Below, piece after piece: positions 6,387 through 14,192 of a stretch of 30,997 bases of DNA (positions are counted from its first letter, which is position 1; the number at the start of each line of letters is the position of its first letter). A program made the translations under genes and the position numbers. This stretch comes from a virus. A model generated the notes under the pieces. That model made no database searches. It was given only the letters and a program-made list of their open reading frames with translations, and had not been told where the DNA came from. The DNA is taken from IMG/VR virus record IMGVR_UViG_3300032057_000003, positions 1 to 30,997 of that record, one strand, 5' to 3'.

Positions 6387-6926
6387 ATGAGCGAAATCTT
6401 TTTCCGAGGTACCCAAGCTTTCACTTTTACCCCTTATGCCGAAGAAGACGTGCACGCTTTTGAGGCGTATCGTACATTTTGGCATCTGAACGAGCTCCAG
6501 GATGCTGGCGAGCCGGCGTTTACCTATGCGCAGGCCGTTGTCGTCTCAAGAGTAGCGCGTTGGGTGTTCCAAGGTGCGTCCTACGCTTCTGTTATTGTTC
6601 ACCCGGACGACATAGAGTGGATTCTTTGTTTTCCTGTGGTTCGGACCTGTGGTTCGGAGTACTACTCTCTGCAAACAGAGGAAATTCACCCCGATGGAGA
6701 GGATGTGTTCTTCTTCTTCTCTGGCTCCACCCCAACTGGGACGCCCATTCGGGCTGTCCCTTACTTAGACGACTTGAAATTCCTGTCTCCGCGCGACGGC
6801 GTTAAGTTAGTGCTTGTCCGCGCCAAAGATTGGGAATGGGATGAGGGGCGGAACACCGTCCTGATTCAGCCACAGGACGTGGCTGAAATAGAAATCGTGC
6901 TTGACTCAGAGGTGCGCGTGTTCTAA
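6387..6926 (+). CDS. Orphan protein of unknown function with its own promoter
   Basis: A 179-residue acidic protein, not recognised. It is rich in aromatic residues (EAYRTFWHLNELQ; DVFFFFSGS) and seems soluble, with no signal peptide or membrane segment. The start is fixed by GCAGGAG eight bases before the ATG. It has its own promoter cassette and terminator, unlike the operons on each side, so it behaves as an independent transcription unit. The shared cassette suggests co-expression with the small leftward genes at the right end of the window, perhaps early host-takeover or defence functions; this is inference only. Confidence 0.75.
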   Translation: MSEIFFRGTQAFTFTPYAEEDVHAFEAYRTFWHLNELQDAGEPAFTYAQAVVVSRVARWVFQGASYASVIVHPDDIEWILCFPVVRTCGSEYYSLQTEEIHPDGEDVFFFFSGSTPTGTPIRAVPYLDDLKFLSPRDGVKLVLVRAKDWEWDEGRNTVLIQPQDVAEIEIVLDSEVRVF

Positions 6927-6947
6927 CGCGCGTCTTCACCAACCCGC

Positions 6948-6981
6948 GCGCCGTTCCCTTCATTGGGGCGGCGCTTTTTTT
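6948..6981 (+). terminator. Terminator of the orphan gene
   Basis: GCGCCG (6948-6953) pairs with CGGCGC (6969-6974), extended inside by CCC/GGG, followed by seven T residues. It lies 21 bp after the stop codon at 6926. Confidence 0.85.
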
Positions 6982-6991
6982 GTGTCTTGTC

Positions 6992-7020
6992 TTGTTTGGC
7001 ACGGTACCTGGTGGTATCCT
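6992..7020 (+). promoter_or_regulatory. Weak candidate promoter for the late operon
   Basis: TTGTTT (6992-6997), 17 bp, TATCCT (7015-7020). Both hexamers are poor matches, as expected for a promoter needing an activator, but the site may be chance. It is the only candidate between the terminator and the small terminase gene. Confidence 0.3.
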
Positions 7021-7047
7021 CTCTGACAGTTCGACAGGAGGGTGTCA

Positions 7048-7569
7048 ATGGGTGTACCGAAGCTAACCCCTGAACAGTGGGCCAACATTAGAATCGAGCG
7101 CGAAGCTGGCGCGTCATTGGGCTACCTCTCCGCTAAGTACGGCGTCAGCAAAACGACTATTGCGCAACGCGCCGAGCGCGAAGGCTGGAGCGACGGGTCG
7201 GACGCCGCTGAAACCGTCCGCCGCAAGGCGCAGGAAAAGCTCTACGAGTTGCCCGATGCCGCCCAAAAGCGTGCCGCCGCAATTGAAGCCGCCGCTGACC
7301 GCGCTGCCGAAATCTTACGCCGCCACCAAGAAGAAACTAACGCCGTCCGTGAACGTCTCTACGCCGGACTCAAAGCGCATCGCGAAGCTAAAACAAGAGA
7401 GCAAAAGCTGCTGGCGTTTGAAGACTTGAAGGCGGCAAAAATTGCCAGCGAGACGCTGATGAACCTGCAAAAAATCGAGCGCATTAACTGGGGGCTCGAT
7501 ACCTATGGCAGTGCCAAGACCGAAATTGTTATCGAGCGGAGCTACGGCGTTTATGGCGCTGCGAATTGA
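7048..7569 (+). CDS. Terminase small subunit-like protein
   Basis: A 173-residue protein with an N-terminal helix-turn-helix (LTPEQWANIRIEREAG, then LSAKYGVSKTTIAQRAEREGW). It continues into a long Ala/Glu/Arg-rich coiled coil (about residues 60-150). DNA-binding plus oligomerisation helices match phage small terminases, which recognise the packaging site and load the large subunit encoded downstream. AGGAGG at 7036-7041 sets ATG 7048 as the start; an in-frame GTG at 7042 abuts the Shine-Dalgarno and is unlikely. The two genes between it and the large terminase are unusual but seen in some phages. Confidence 0.75.
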   Translation: MGVPKLTPEQWANIRIEREAGASLGYLSAKYGVSKTTIAQRAEREGWSDGSDAAETVRRKAQEKLYELPDAAQKRAAAIEAAADRAAEILRRHQEETNAVRERLYAGLKAHREAKTREQKLLAFEDLKAAKIASETLMNLQKIERINWGLDTYGSAKTEIVIERSYGVYGAAN

Positions 7570-8104
7570 GTACCTGCCCGTCGAAAAACTCCGCCCCTAC
7601 GAACGTAACGCGCGCACGCACAGTGACGCGCAAATTGACGCAATCGCCGAAAGTATCCGCCAGTTTGGCTTCAATAGCCCAATCCTAATTGACGATAACA
7701 ACGGCGTTATCGCCGGTCACGCGCGCCTCGCCGCCGCGCGCAAACTTGAACTCGATACCGTCCCGTGTGTCCGCCTGTCGCACCTGTCTGACGCGCAACG
7801 CCGCGCCTATATCCTTGCCGACAACCGCTTGGCGGAAATGGCTTCGTGGGACGAGGAGCTTCTCAAGTCCGAGCTACTCGAATTATCGGCTCTGGAGACC
7901 GAGCTAGACCTGTCTTTTCTCGACTTCGATCTCGACAAGCTGCTTCACGAAGACGAAGATGGTCACGAACGTCAAAAAACAAAAGAAGCCAAGCTGCTTC
8001 ATTTTTTCGAGGTCAGTGTCATCTGCAAGGATGAACAGGAACAGAAAGCCGTCTACGACCACCTGACAGAGTTGGGATACCAATGCCGCGTTTTGTCCAT
8101 ATAG
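7553..8104 (+). CDS. ParB/Srx N-terminal domain protein
   Basis: A 183-residue protein starting with the ParB N-terminal domain: VEKLRPYERNARTHSDAQIDAIAESIRQFGFNSPILID, then the GVIAGHARLAAARKL motif that in ParB proteins forms the nucleotide-binding pocket. There is no DNA methylase domain, to which phage copies are often fused. The C-terminal 80 residues are acidic (LDFDLDKLLHEDEDGHE). ATG 7553 is chosen because the domain begins directly after it; an upstream in-frame start at 7505 would overlap the terminase gene further. Phage ParB-like proteins near terminases have no settled role; DNA segregation, regulation or nuclease activity are possible. Confidence 0.8.
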   Translation: MALRIEYLPVEKLRPYERNARTHSDAQIDAIAESIRQFGFNSPILIDDNNGVIAGHARLAAARKLELDTVPCVRLSHLSDAQRRAYILADNRLAEMASWDEELLKSELLELSALETELDLSFLDFDLDKLLHEDEDGHERQKTKEAKLLHFFEVSVICKDEQEQKAVYDHLTELGYQCRVLSI

Positions 8105-9171
8105 TCGAGCGCGATTACACTCCGACGTTTCGTGCCGAAAAAATCGTCGGAATGTTCGATGTGCCGCCAGCACGAAAACTAACCCGCCGGTGGGAAGTCA
8201 ACCTGCCGATTGAGGAGATTGACTGGCAGATCGGGCTGATAGTTGGCCCGTCCGGCTCTGGCAAGACAACGATTGCCCGCCGCGCGTTTGCTGATTCCGG
8301 CGCGACTTTTTTCGAGGGGCACCACTGGACAGACCGCCCGGTTGTTGACGATTTCAGCGAAACCCTGTCCGTCCAGCAAATTGTCGAAGCCCTCAGCCAC
8401 GTCGGGTTTTCAAGTCCGCCTGCCTGGTTACTGCCTTATCACTGCCTTAGCAACGGGCAGCGTTTTCGCGCTGATCTGGCGCGCGCAATTCTCGAAACCG
8501 CACACACACTGGTGTTCGACGAGTTTACTTCCGTCGTTGACCGCACGGTTGCAAAAATTAGCGCCGCCGCCGTTCAGAAGTTTGTCCGGCGTACCAATAA
8601 GAAATTCGTTGCTGTCACGTGCCATTACGACGTGGCGGAATGGCTTGAACCGGATTGGGTATATGACACTGCCGACGGCTCGTTCCGTCGGCAGCGTCTT
8701 CGACGCCCCGAAATCCAACTTGATGTCTTTGAAGCCGGAGCGGAAATATGGCCAGTATTTCGGCCGCATCACTATCTGAGTGCGGAAATCAATAAAAGCG
8801 CCAAATTCTTTGTTGCAGTTTTTGAAGACCACATGGTGGCAATGACCGCGATACTTATTTTCCCACACCCTACGGTGAAAAATTGCTACCGCGAACATCG
8901 AACAGTCGTTTTGCCGGACTTTCAAGGCGTAGGAATAGGAAATCGTCTTTCGGAATTCGTCGGGGACTGGCTTTTAAGTCGAGGGAAGCGGTTTATCAGC
9001 ACAACCAGTCATCCGGCAATGATCGCTCACCGGTCACGTTCCTCTAAGTGGATTTTGAAAAGAATTGGGCGTGCATCTCCTCTTGGGAGAGGCTCTACTT
9101 ATGGCGGTTATTCCGCCTGCAATCGTCTCACCGCTTCCTTTGAATACCTTGGATGCCCAAAGTCACCCTGA
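8083..9171 (+). CDS. ABC-type ATPase fused to GNAT acetyltransferase (COG2401-like)
   Basis: A 362-residue two-domain protein. The ATPase half has Walker A GPSGSGKTT at 55-63, an ABC signature variant LSNGQ near 122-126, Walker B TLVFDEFTSVVD near 142-153, and a switch His in AVTCHYDV. Residues from about 225 to 330 fit a GNAT acetyltransferase, including the acetyl-CoA motif VVLPDFQGVGIGNRLSEF. There are no membrane segments, so it is not a transporter. The fusion matches COG2401, known from prophages and phages, of unknown function. It overlaps the ParB gene by 22 bp and the terminase by 19 bp, implying coordinated translation with packaging genes. Confidence 0.85.
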   Translation: MPRFVHIVERDYTPTFRAEKIVGMFDVPPARKLTRRWEVNLPIEEIDWQIGLIVGPSGSGKTTIARRAFADSGATFFEGHHWTDRPVVDDFSETLSVQQIVEALSHVGFSSPPAWLLPYHCLSNGQRFRADLARAILETAHTLVFDEFTSVVDRTVAKISAAAVQKFVRRTNKKFVAVTCHYDVAEWLEPDWVYDTADGSFRRQRLRRPEIQLDVFEAGAEIWPVFRPHHYLSAEINKSAKFFVAVFEDHMVAMTAILIFPHPTVKNCYREHRTVVLPDFQGVGIGNRLSEFVGDWLLSRGKRFISTTSHPAMIAHRSRSSKWILKRIGRASPLGRGSTYGGYSACNRLTASFEYLGCPKSP

Positions 9172-10418
9172 AATGCTCTAAGCTGCTTCTGCACAAGGCG
9201 CAGTTCGCTATCCTGTCTGACCGGCACCGGTTCAAGGTGATTGCGGCTGGACGACGCTTTGGCAAGACGTTGCTCGCGATGGAGTGGCTTACTCTCGCGC
9301 CTGGCGGCGCGGCCGAAGGCAGGCCGGTCGCTATCTTTGCCCCAACGTACAAACTTTTACTCGAAGTTTGGGCCGATATTGAGCGCACCCTACGCCCTCT
9401 GACGCGCCGCATTAACCGTGCCGAAATGCGTATTGAACTGATTAACGGTGGCTCGATTGACGGCTGGACACTTGAGCGCCCGGACGCCGGACGCGGGAGA
9501 AAATACGCCCGCGTGGTTTTAGACGAAGCTGCCTACGCGCGCCACCTCAAAGAAGCTTGGGAACACGCCATCGCGCCGACGCTCACCGATATGCGCGGCG
9601 AAGCGTGGTTTATTTCCACTCCCGCCGGACTCAACTACTTTTGGGAACTTTACCGGCGCGGTGAAGACCCGGACTACCCCGACTGGGCTTCCTTCACCGC
9701 CCCAACCACCGCTAACCCGTTTATCCCCGCCGAAGAAATCGCCGAGCGTCAGCGCGAGCTTCCCGAAAACGTTTTCCGGCAGGAATATCTCGCGGAATTC
9801 GTTGACTGGAACAGCGACGAAAATGCCTTCTTTGACGCAACGACGCTGTCCGGTGACGCGCGTCAGCCTGACACGCTTGTTTCGATAGGTGTTGACGTTG
9901 CCCGCTTTGGCAACGACGAAACCGTAATCGCTGGCGTCGCACGCAACGGCGCGGTCTCAATCCTGCACACAATCCGCAAGGCGCCTATCACGACAGTCGC
10001 CGATCTCGTCCTGTCCCACTACCGCCAGCAACGGATTGTGGTTGACGACGCCGGGCTTGGCGGCGGGCTGACGGATATTCTGCGCAAGGAAAAACTCAAC
10101 GTTGAAGCCTTCAACGGGGCAGAAGCTGCAATCCGTGACGGGCAGTTTGCCAACCTGCGGGCGGAGTCCTACTGGGTTCTGGCTGAACACCTGCGTTATC
10201 GTGACGTGGCGCTTCCTGACGACCGAAAGCTGAAGGACGAGCTTGCAGCGTTGCGCTATTCCTACCAGCGCGGTAGGATACTGCTGGAGCCGAAGGAAGC
10301 CGTGCGGCAACGCTTAGGACGCTCTCCCGACCGCGCTGATGCCGTGTGCTATGCTGTGTGGGGCTGGCGACCTCGAAAACCTCAATACCGAACAGAATTC
10401 AGTTACCTGCCGAGGTGA
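9153..10418 (+). CDS. Terminase large subunit
   Basis: A 421-residue packaging motor. The ATPase domain has Walker A AGRRFGKT at 32-39 and Walker B ARVVLDEAAYA near residues 118-128. The C-terminal RNase H-like nuclease shows its acidic residues in SIGVDVARFGND, IVVDDAGLG and SPDRADAVCYAVW. It cuts concatemeric DNA and pumps it through the portal. The length is typical of Terminase_6-type enzymes. It begins inside the end of the COG2401 gene, with no clear Shine-Dalgarno of its own, so translation is probably coupled. Confidence 0.93.
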   Translation: MPKVTLKCSKLLLHKAQFAILSDRHRFKVIAAGRRFGKTLLAMEWLTLAPGGAAEGRPVAIFAPTYKLLLEVWADIERTLRPLTRRINRAEMRIELINGGSIDGWTLERPDAGRGRKYARVVLDEAAYARHLKEAWEHAIAPTLTDMRGEAWFISTPAGLNYFWELYRRGEDPDYPDWASFTAPTTANPFIPAEEIAERQRELPENVFRQEYLAEFVDWNSDENAFFDATTLSGDARQPDTLVSIGVDVARFGNDETVIAGVARNGAVSILHTIRKAPITTVADLVLSHYRQQRIVVDDAGLGGGLTDILRKEKLNVEAFNGAEAAIRDGQFANLRAESYWVLAEHLRYRDVALPDDRKLKDELAALRYSYQRGRILLEPKEAVRQRLGRSPDRADAVCYAVWGWRPRKPQYRTEFSYLPR

Positions 10419-10421
10419 GCC

Positions 10422-10673
10422 GTGAAAACACCAAACCGCTTTGTCACAGTCTTGGCACTTGCTGCTACTATCGGCTCGCTGATTGCCGCAACGTTCCCGC
10501 AATATCAGACGCTGGCGCTGATCGCCGGAACCGTTGCTGCAGTCGCTACGGCGTTAGGACGCTCGCTTTTCCCGGAACACTTCCCGCCGGAAAACGCAAA
10601 GCCGACAACTCCAGGACAAACCGCCGAGCGCGTTATTGACCAAGTGATTTGGCGTCATCGTAAAAGGGATTAG
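10422..10673 (+). CDS. Small two-helix membrane protein, possible holin
   Basis: An 83-residue protein starting at GTG 10422. Two hydrophobic segments (about residues 8-23 and 30-45) are joined by a short turn (PQYQT) and followed by a polar, basic C-terminus ending in RHRKRD. This is class II holin architecture, but the endolysin is 16.6 kb away, so the role is uncertain. It lies 3 bp after the terminase stop. The protein at 16784 is the alternative holin candidate. Confidence 0.55.
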   Translation: MKTPNRFVTVLALAATIGSLIAATFPQYQTLALIAGTVAAVATALGRSLFPEHFPPENAKPTTPGQTAERVIDQVIWRHRKRD

Positions 10674-10675
10674 CC

Positions 10676-12397
10676 GTGCGCACTGTTAATCTTTCGTTAG
10701 CCGAAATTCCAAACCAACCAATAACAAACGCGCGCGTTACCTTCCGTCCCCTCAAAAAGGGTCAGTCTACGCCAGCGGACGTGTATCCCTCGCGCGTTTA
10801 TACAGTTACGACTGACGCGAATGGTGACGCAACGCTCCAGTTACCGACGAATATTGAGATTGAAGTCACGTTGCCGGACGGCTGGCGTGGGACAATTATC
10901 GTTCCGCCGGGCGCGACGCCAATCACGCTGCAAGCGTTGCTGCTCTCCAACGCAACGCCGCCGAACAACTGGCAAATACTGCTGGACGCACATGAGCAGA
11001 AGATTGCCGGTGTTGGCTCGTCTGGCGTCCTGGGGCACGTGCGAGTGGACGGCACGACGGTCACGATTGATCCCCTGACTGGAGTTATCAGCTCTACCAG
11101 CGGTGGTGGCGGCGCGCCGGTTGATGCACAATATCTTGTGGCGACTGCTGACCCGACGTTGACCGCCGAACGCGTTGTTGCCGATAGCGCAACTATCGAG
11201 TGGGACTTTACCACGCCCGGTCAGGCGCAAGCGTCTGTTGTAGAAAACTCGATTGACACGACGCACCTTGCCAACGGAGCGGTGACTGGTCCAAAAATCG
11301 CATCAAACGCCGTCACCGCGTCAAAAATCGCAGCAAACGCCGTCACGACGCCAAAGATTCAGGACGGCGCGGTGCTGTACGACAAAATCCAAGACGTGAC
11401 GCCGAACCGTCTGCTTGGACGCGGCGCAACCGCCGGGCCGCCGGAAGAAATCCAGATTGGCGCGAATCTTTCCCTGTCCGGTGGCGTTCTGTCAGCGTCC
11501 GGCGGCGCGACTGACTTAGACTATGTTCCTGCGCCTGACAGCGGGCAGGTCACAAGCAGCACGGGCACGCCAGCAACGATTCCGCAAGCCGATACCACAA
11601 ACGCCGGGCTGCTGAACCCAACAGACAAGAACAAGCTGAACCACTACCAGCTTGACACGACAACCAACCGGATTGCATTGGGACGGACAACGTTACCGTC
11701 GGGAAACGAAAACACTTCGCTGGGCGTCGGGCAGACGATCGCAGCCACAAACTCACAGACAGCAGTGGGGGCTATTGCGCAAACGTTGGGTTTCGGCGCG
11801 ACAGCGATAGGACGCACCGCCCGGGCCGGACCGTTATCTACCGCCGTAGGGGCGTCTGTTTCCGCCGGATACAACGACGGACGAGAGTGCGTTGTCGTGG
11901 GGTTTGCTTCTGGTTCTGGCAGCGGGAATAAAGAAGTTACGGTTCTTGGTGTGTCCGCCGGTGCTGGAAACTTCCTCGGCGGCGGCGCAACTGCTATTGG
12001 CGCGCGGGCGGTTGCTGTCGCTCCCCGGCACTTTGTCCTCTCCAGCGAATTTGGCCCGCCGCGTCCTGCTGGGACAAAGTTCTATCTGCTGCACCAGATA
12101 ACGACTTCGGATGGACAAAATGAACGCTACGCCGGGGGCATGGTTTTTCGCTGGCTGGACAACGTTCCGGCTACGCGCCGTGGACGTACCGACGTGGTAG
12201 CGTGTGACGCTGCGTCAAACGAGCGTGTGGGCTTCACTGTGGATTCCGACGGAACGCAACCGCGCGTGTCCGTCCTTGGCGCGACGCCAATACCACGCAC
12301 AACCGCGCCACCGGTAGCGACTGACCTAGCGACAGCGATTACACTCGTCAACGCATTGCGTCAACTGATGATTGACTTTGGACTGTGGGAGGCTTGA
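10676..12397 (+). CDS. Tail fibre or adhesin-like structural protein
   Basis: A 573-residue protein starting at GTG 10676. The N-terminal 90 residues look like a beta-sandwich (ITNARVTFRPLKKG; VTLPDGWRGTIIVPPG). Residues about 195-245 carry repeats of the NAVTxxKI type common in phage fibres. Residues about 345-455 resemble YadA-like head repeats (TAVGAIAQTLGFGATAIGRTA, then TAIGARAVAV), which form trimeric beta-roll adhesins. It probably binds host receptors. Its location between terminase and portal is unusual, since fibre genes normally follow the tail tip genes. Confidence 0.7.
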   Translation: MRTVNLSLAEIPNQPITNARVTFRPLKKGQSTPADVYPSRVYTVTTDANGDATLQLPTNIEIEVTLPDGWRGTIIVPPGATPITLQALLLSNATPPNNWQILLDAHEQKIAGVGSSGVLGHVRVDGTTVTIDPLTGVISSTSGGGGAPVDAQYLVATADPTLTAERVVADSATIEWDFTTPGQAQASVVENSIDTTHLANGAVTGPKIASNAVTASKIAANAVTTPKIQDGAVLYDKIQDVTPNRLLGRGATAGPPEEIQIGANLSLSGGVLSASGGATDLDYVPAPDSGQVTSSTGTPATIPQADTTNAGLLNPTDKNKLNHYQLDTTTNRIALGRTTLPSGNENTSLGVGQTIAATNSQTAVGAIAQTLGFGATAIGRTARAGPLSTAVGASVSAGYNDGRECVVVGFASGSGSGNKEVTVLGVSAGAGNFLGGGATAIGARAVAVAPRHFVLSSEFGPPRPAGTKFYLLHQITTSDGQNERYAGGMVFRWLDNVPATRRGRTDVVACDAASNERVGFTVDSDGTQPRVSVLGATPIPRTTAPPVATDLATAITLVNALRQLMIDFGLWEA

Positions 12398-12398
12398 T

Positions 12399-12677
12399 AT
12401 GCTCACGCAAGCGCAAAAAGCGCACATCTACGAAATCCAGCGTGTAGCCGGGCTTTGTGTTGACGTTTACGCACGTGCACAGGCCGTTTTGCTTGCTGAG
12501 CGCGCGCTGGGGCTGCTTGACAAAATTACCCAAAAAGACCTGAACGAAGCTGGGCTTGAAGTAAAACTTGAAGACCTGGTTGTGGCAATCCGGGAGTTGT
12601 CTGACAAGCAGGACGAGTTGCAAGAACTGATGGCCGCCTGCGTTCGCGTCAGGACGGCGGAAGTCAATAGGCTGTGA
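12399..12677 (+). CDS. Small helical protein of unknown function
   Basis: A 92-residue, mostly helical protein (MLTQAQKAHIYEIQRVAG; DLVVAIRELSDKQDELQEL) with no recognised domain. GGGAGG at 12387-12392 sets ATG 12399 as the start, one base after the fibre gene's stop. Its stop overlaps the portal GTG (GTGA), so it is coupled to portal translation. It may be a chaperone for the fibre protein or a small head protein. Confidence 0.6.
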   Translation: MLTQAQKAHIYEIQRVAGLCVDVYARAQAVLLAERALGLLDKITQKDLNEAGLEVKLEDLVVAIRELSDKQDELQELMAACVRVRTAEVNRL

Positions 12678-14065
12678 CAAACAAAGACACTCCAGCAGCA
12701 GTATCACCGTTACTCGCGCCCTACCTTGACGAGCTGCGCACTTGCGCTGCCTTGTGGGGCGGGACGCGCGCGGCGCGTGCTGAAGGCGAGTTCCTGCTTC
12801 CACGCTTCCCTCTCGAAGCACAGGACACGTGGCGCGCTCGGTTGACAACCGCCGTCCTGCCTGGCGTTTTTGCCCGTACAATCCAGCAAACCGTAGGGCT
12901 GATCGTGCGTGACGGCGTGCAATTTGCCGAACAGGTGCCGCCAGTGTTTTTGACGCACTGGGAGGATATTGATCTTGCCGGGACGCATGGCGACCGGTTT
13001 ATTGCACAGGCTCTTGCAGCAGCGTTGCGTGACGGCGTGGCGTTTATTCTGATTGACGCGCCGGCGGAAGGTGGGCGACCGTACTGGGTACTGCGCCATC
13101 GCGCCGACGTCATCAACTGGCGGCACGAGCGCGTCAATGGTGAACTCGTTTTGGTGCGTGCTGTTGTCCGTGAAACAGCAATCGAACCGGACGGGCAATT
13201 CACGCAACGGGTTGTGACGCGGTATCGCGTTTTCACGCTGGAATCGCAAGGCGTGGTGGTGACTGTTTACCGCGAGGTGCAGGAACCGCACGAGCGCGAG
13301 CCGCGTTACGTGGTGGACTTTCAAACCACGCTGCCGCTGCCGTCAATCCCGATTGTGCCGCTGTACGCTGCTCCGCCGGACGCGCCTTTCGTGGCGCACT
13401 CGCCGTTTTTGCCATTGGCGTATCGCGAGGCGGAGTACTATCAGACGTACAGCGATTACAAGTACAATCTTCACCTGGCATGCGTGGCAATTCTGACGGC
13501 GAAGGGAATCCCTGAGGGCGAGACGCTACGCATTGCGCCGTCCGCCGTAGCATTACTCCAGCCGGAGCAGTCGCTGGAGTACGTTGAGATTTCCGGCGCT
13601 GGGATTGGGTCTGCCGCCAGCGCGCTAGACAGAATTGAGCGCGAAATGCAAGCGTTATCGCTAGCTATTGGCGATACGAAAAACCGCACAGCAACGGAAG
13701 CAATCCACCTGCACACGATGCGCACGGCATTGCTCCGTGACGCCGCGCAGTCGTGCCGTGACACGCTGGAGAATTGCTTGTGGTGGCATTTAACGATGCT
13801 TGGACTCCCAACCGACGGCATTGCCGACAGTGTGCAGATTGGAACGGAGCTAGACGCCACGACAGACTGGACGCAAGCTTTGCCGCTACTGGAATCCGCA
13901 CGCCGTGCTGGAGACCTTGATCTTGAGACCTACCTTGAAGCCCTAGAGCAGTCCGGCGCGCTTCCAGCAGGAGTCACGCCGGCTATCGTACTCGAACGTC
14001 TTGCCAATCAATGGGGAGGGAGTAGTGAAGAAAATCAAGCCGAAGAAGAAACCGAAGAAGCCTAA
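12674..14065 (+). CDS. Portal protein (DUF4055-like)
   Basis: A 463-residue portal-type protein. The N-terminus (APYLDELRTCAALWGGTRAARA), a wing-like region (DGVAFILIDAPAEGGRPYWVLRHRADVINWRHE) and the segment LAYREAEYYQTYSDYKYNLHLACVAILTAKG fit DUF4055 phage portals. The portal forms the dodecameric ring at one capsid vertex through which DNA is packaged. It starts with GTG 12674, overlapping the previous stop. The last 15 residues are very acidic (EENQAEEETEEA). Size and position after the terminase support the call. Confidence 0.85.
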   Translation: MTNKDTPAAVSPLLAPYLDELRTCAALWGGTRAARAEGEFLLPRFPLEAQDTWRARLTTAVLPGVFARTIQQTVGLIVRDGVQFAEQVPPVFLTHWEDIDLAGTHGDRFIAQALAAALRDGVAFILIDAPAEGGRPYWVLRHRADVINWRHERVNGELVLVRAVVRETAIEPDGQFTQRVVTRYRVFTLESQGVVVTVYREVQEPHEREPRYVVDFQTTLPLPSIPIVPLYAAPPDAPFVAHSPFLPLAYREAEYYQTYSDYKYNLHLACVAILTAKGIPEGETLRIAPSAVALLQPEQSLEYVEISGAGIGSAASALDRIEREMQALSLAIGDTKNRTATEAIHLHTMRTALLRDAAQSCRDTLENCLWWHLTMLGLPTDGIADSVQIGTELDATTDWTQALPLLESARRAGDLDLETYLEALEQSGALPAGVTPAIVLERLANQWGGSSEENQAEEETEEA

Positions 14066-14192
14066 GAGGTGGACGTATAGCCAAACGGAGCTGGAAGGCG
14101 AGATAGCGTTTGAAGCGCAAGACTTCACTTATGCGCGAGCCCTTGCGAGAAGATATTCTGTTCTGATTCCAAGGTTACTCGATGCCGAATAA
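14025..14192 (+). CDS. Small lysine-rich protein
   Basis: A 55-residue protein whose first 17 residues are almost all Lys/Pro (VKKIKPKKKPKKPKRW), then a helical, more acidic part. GGGAGG before GTG 14025 favours this start over an in-frame ATG at 14001. It lies inside the end of the portal gene in another frame, and its stop overlaps the next start. The basic tail could bind DNA. No family is recognised. Confidence 0.5.
   Translation: MKKIKPKKKPKKPKRWTYSQTELEGEIAFEAQDFTYARALARRYSVLIPRLLDAE

Noticed and set aside
12710-13324. A 204-residue leftward open frame opposite the portal gene
   Set aside because: Antisense shadow with no ribosome site and no recognisable domain.
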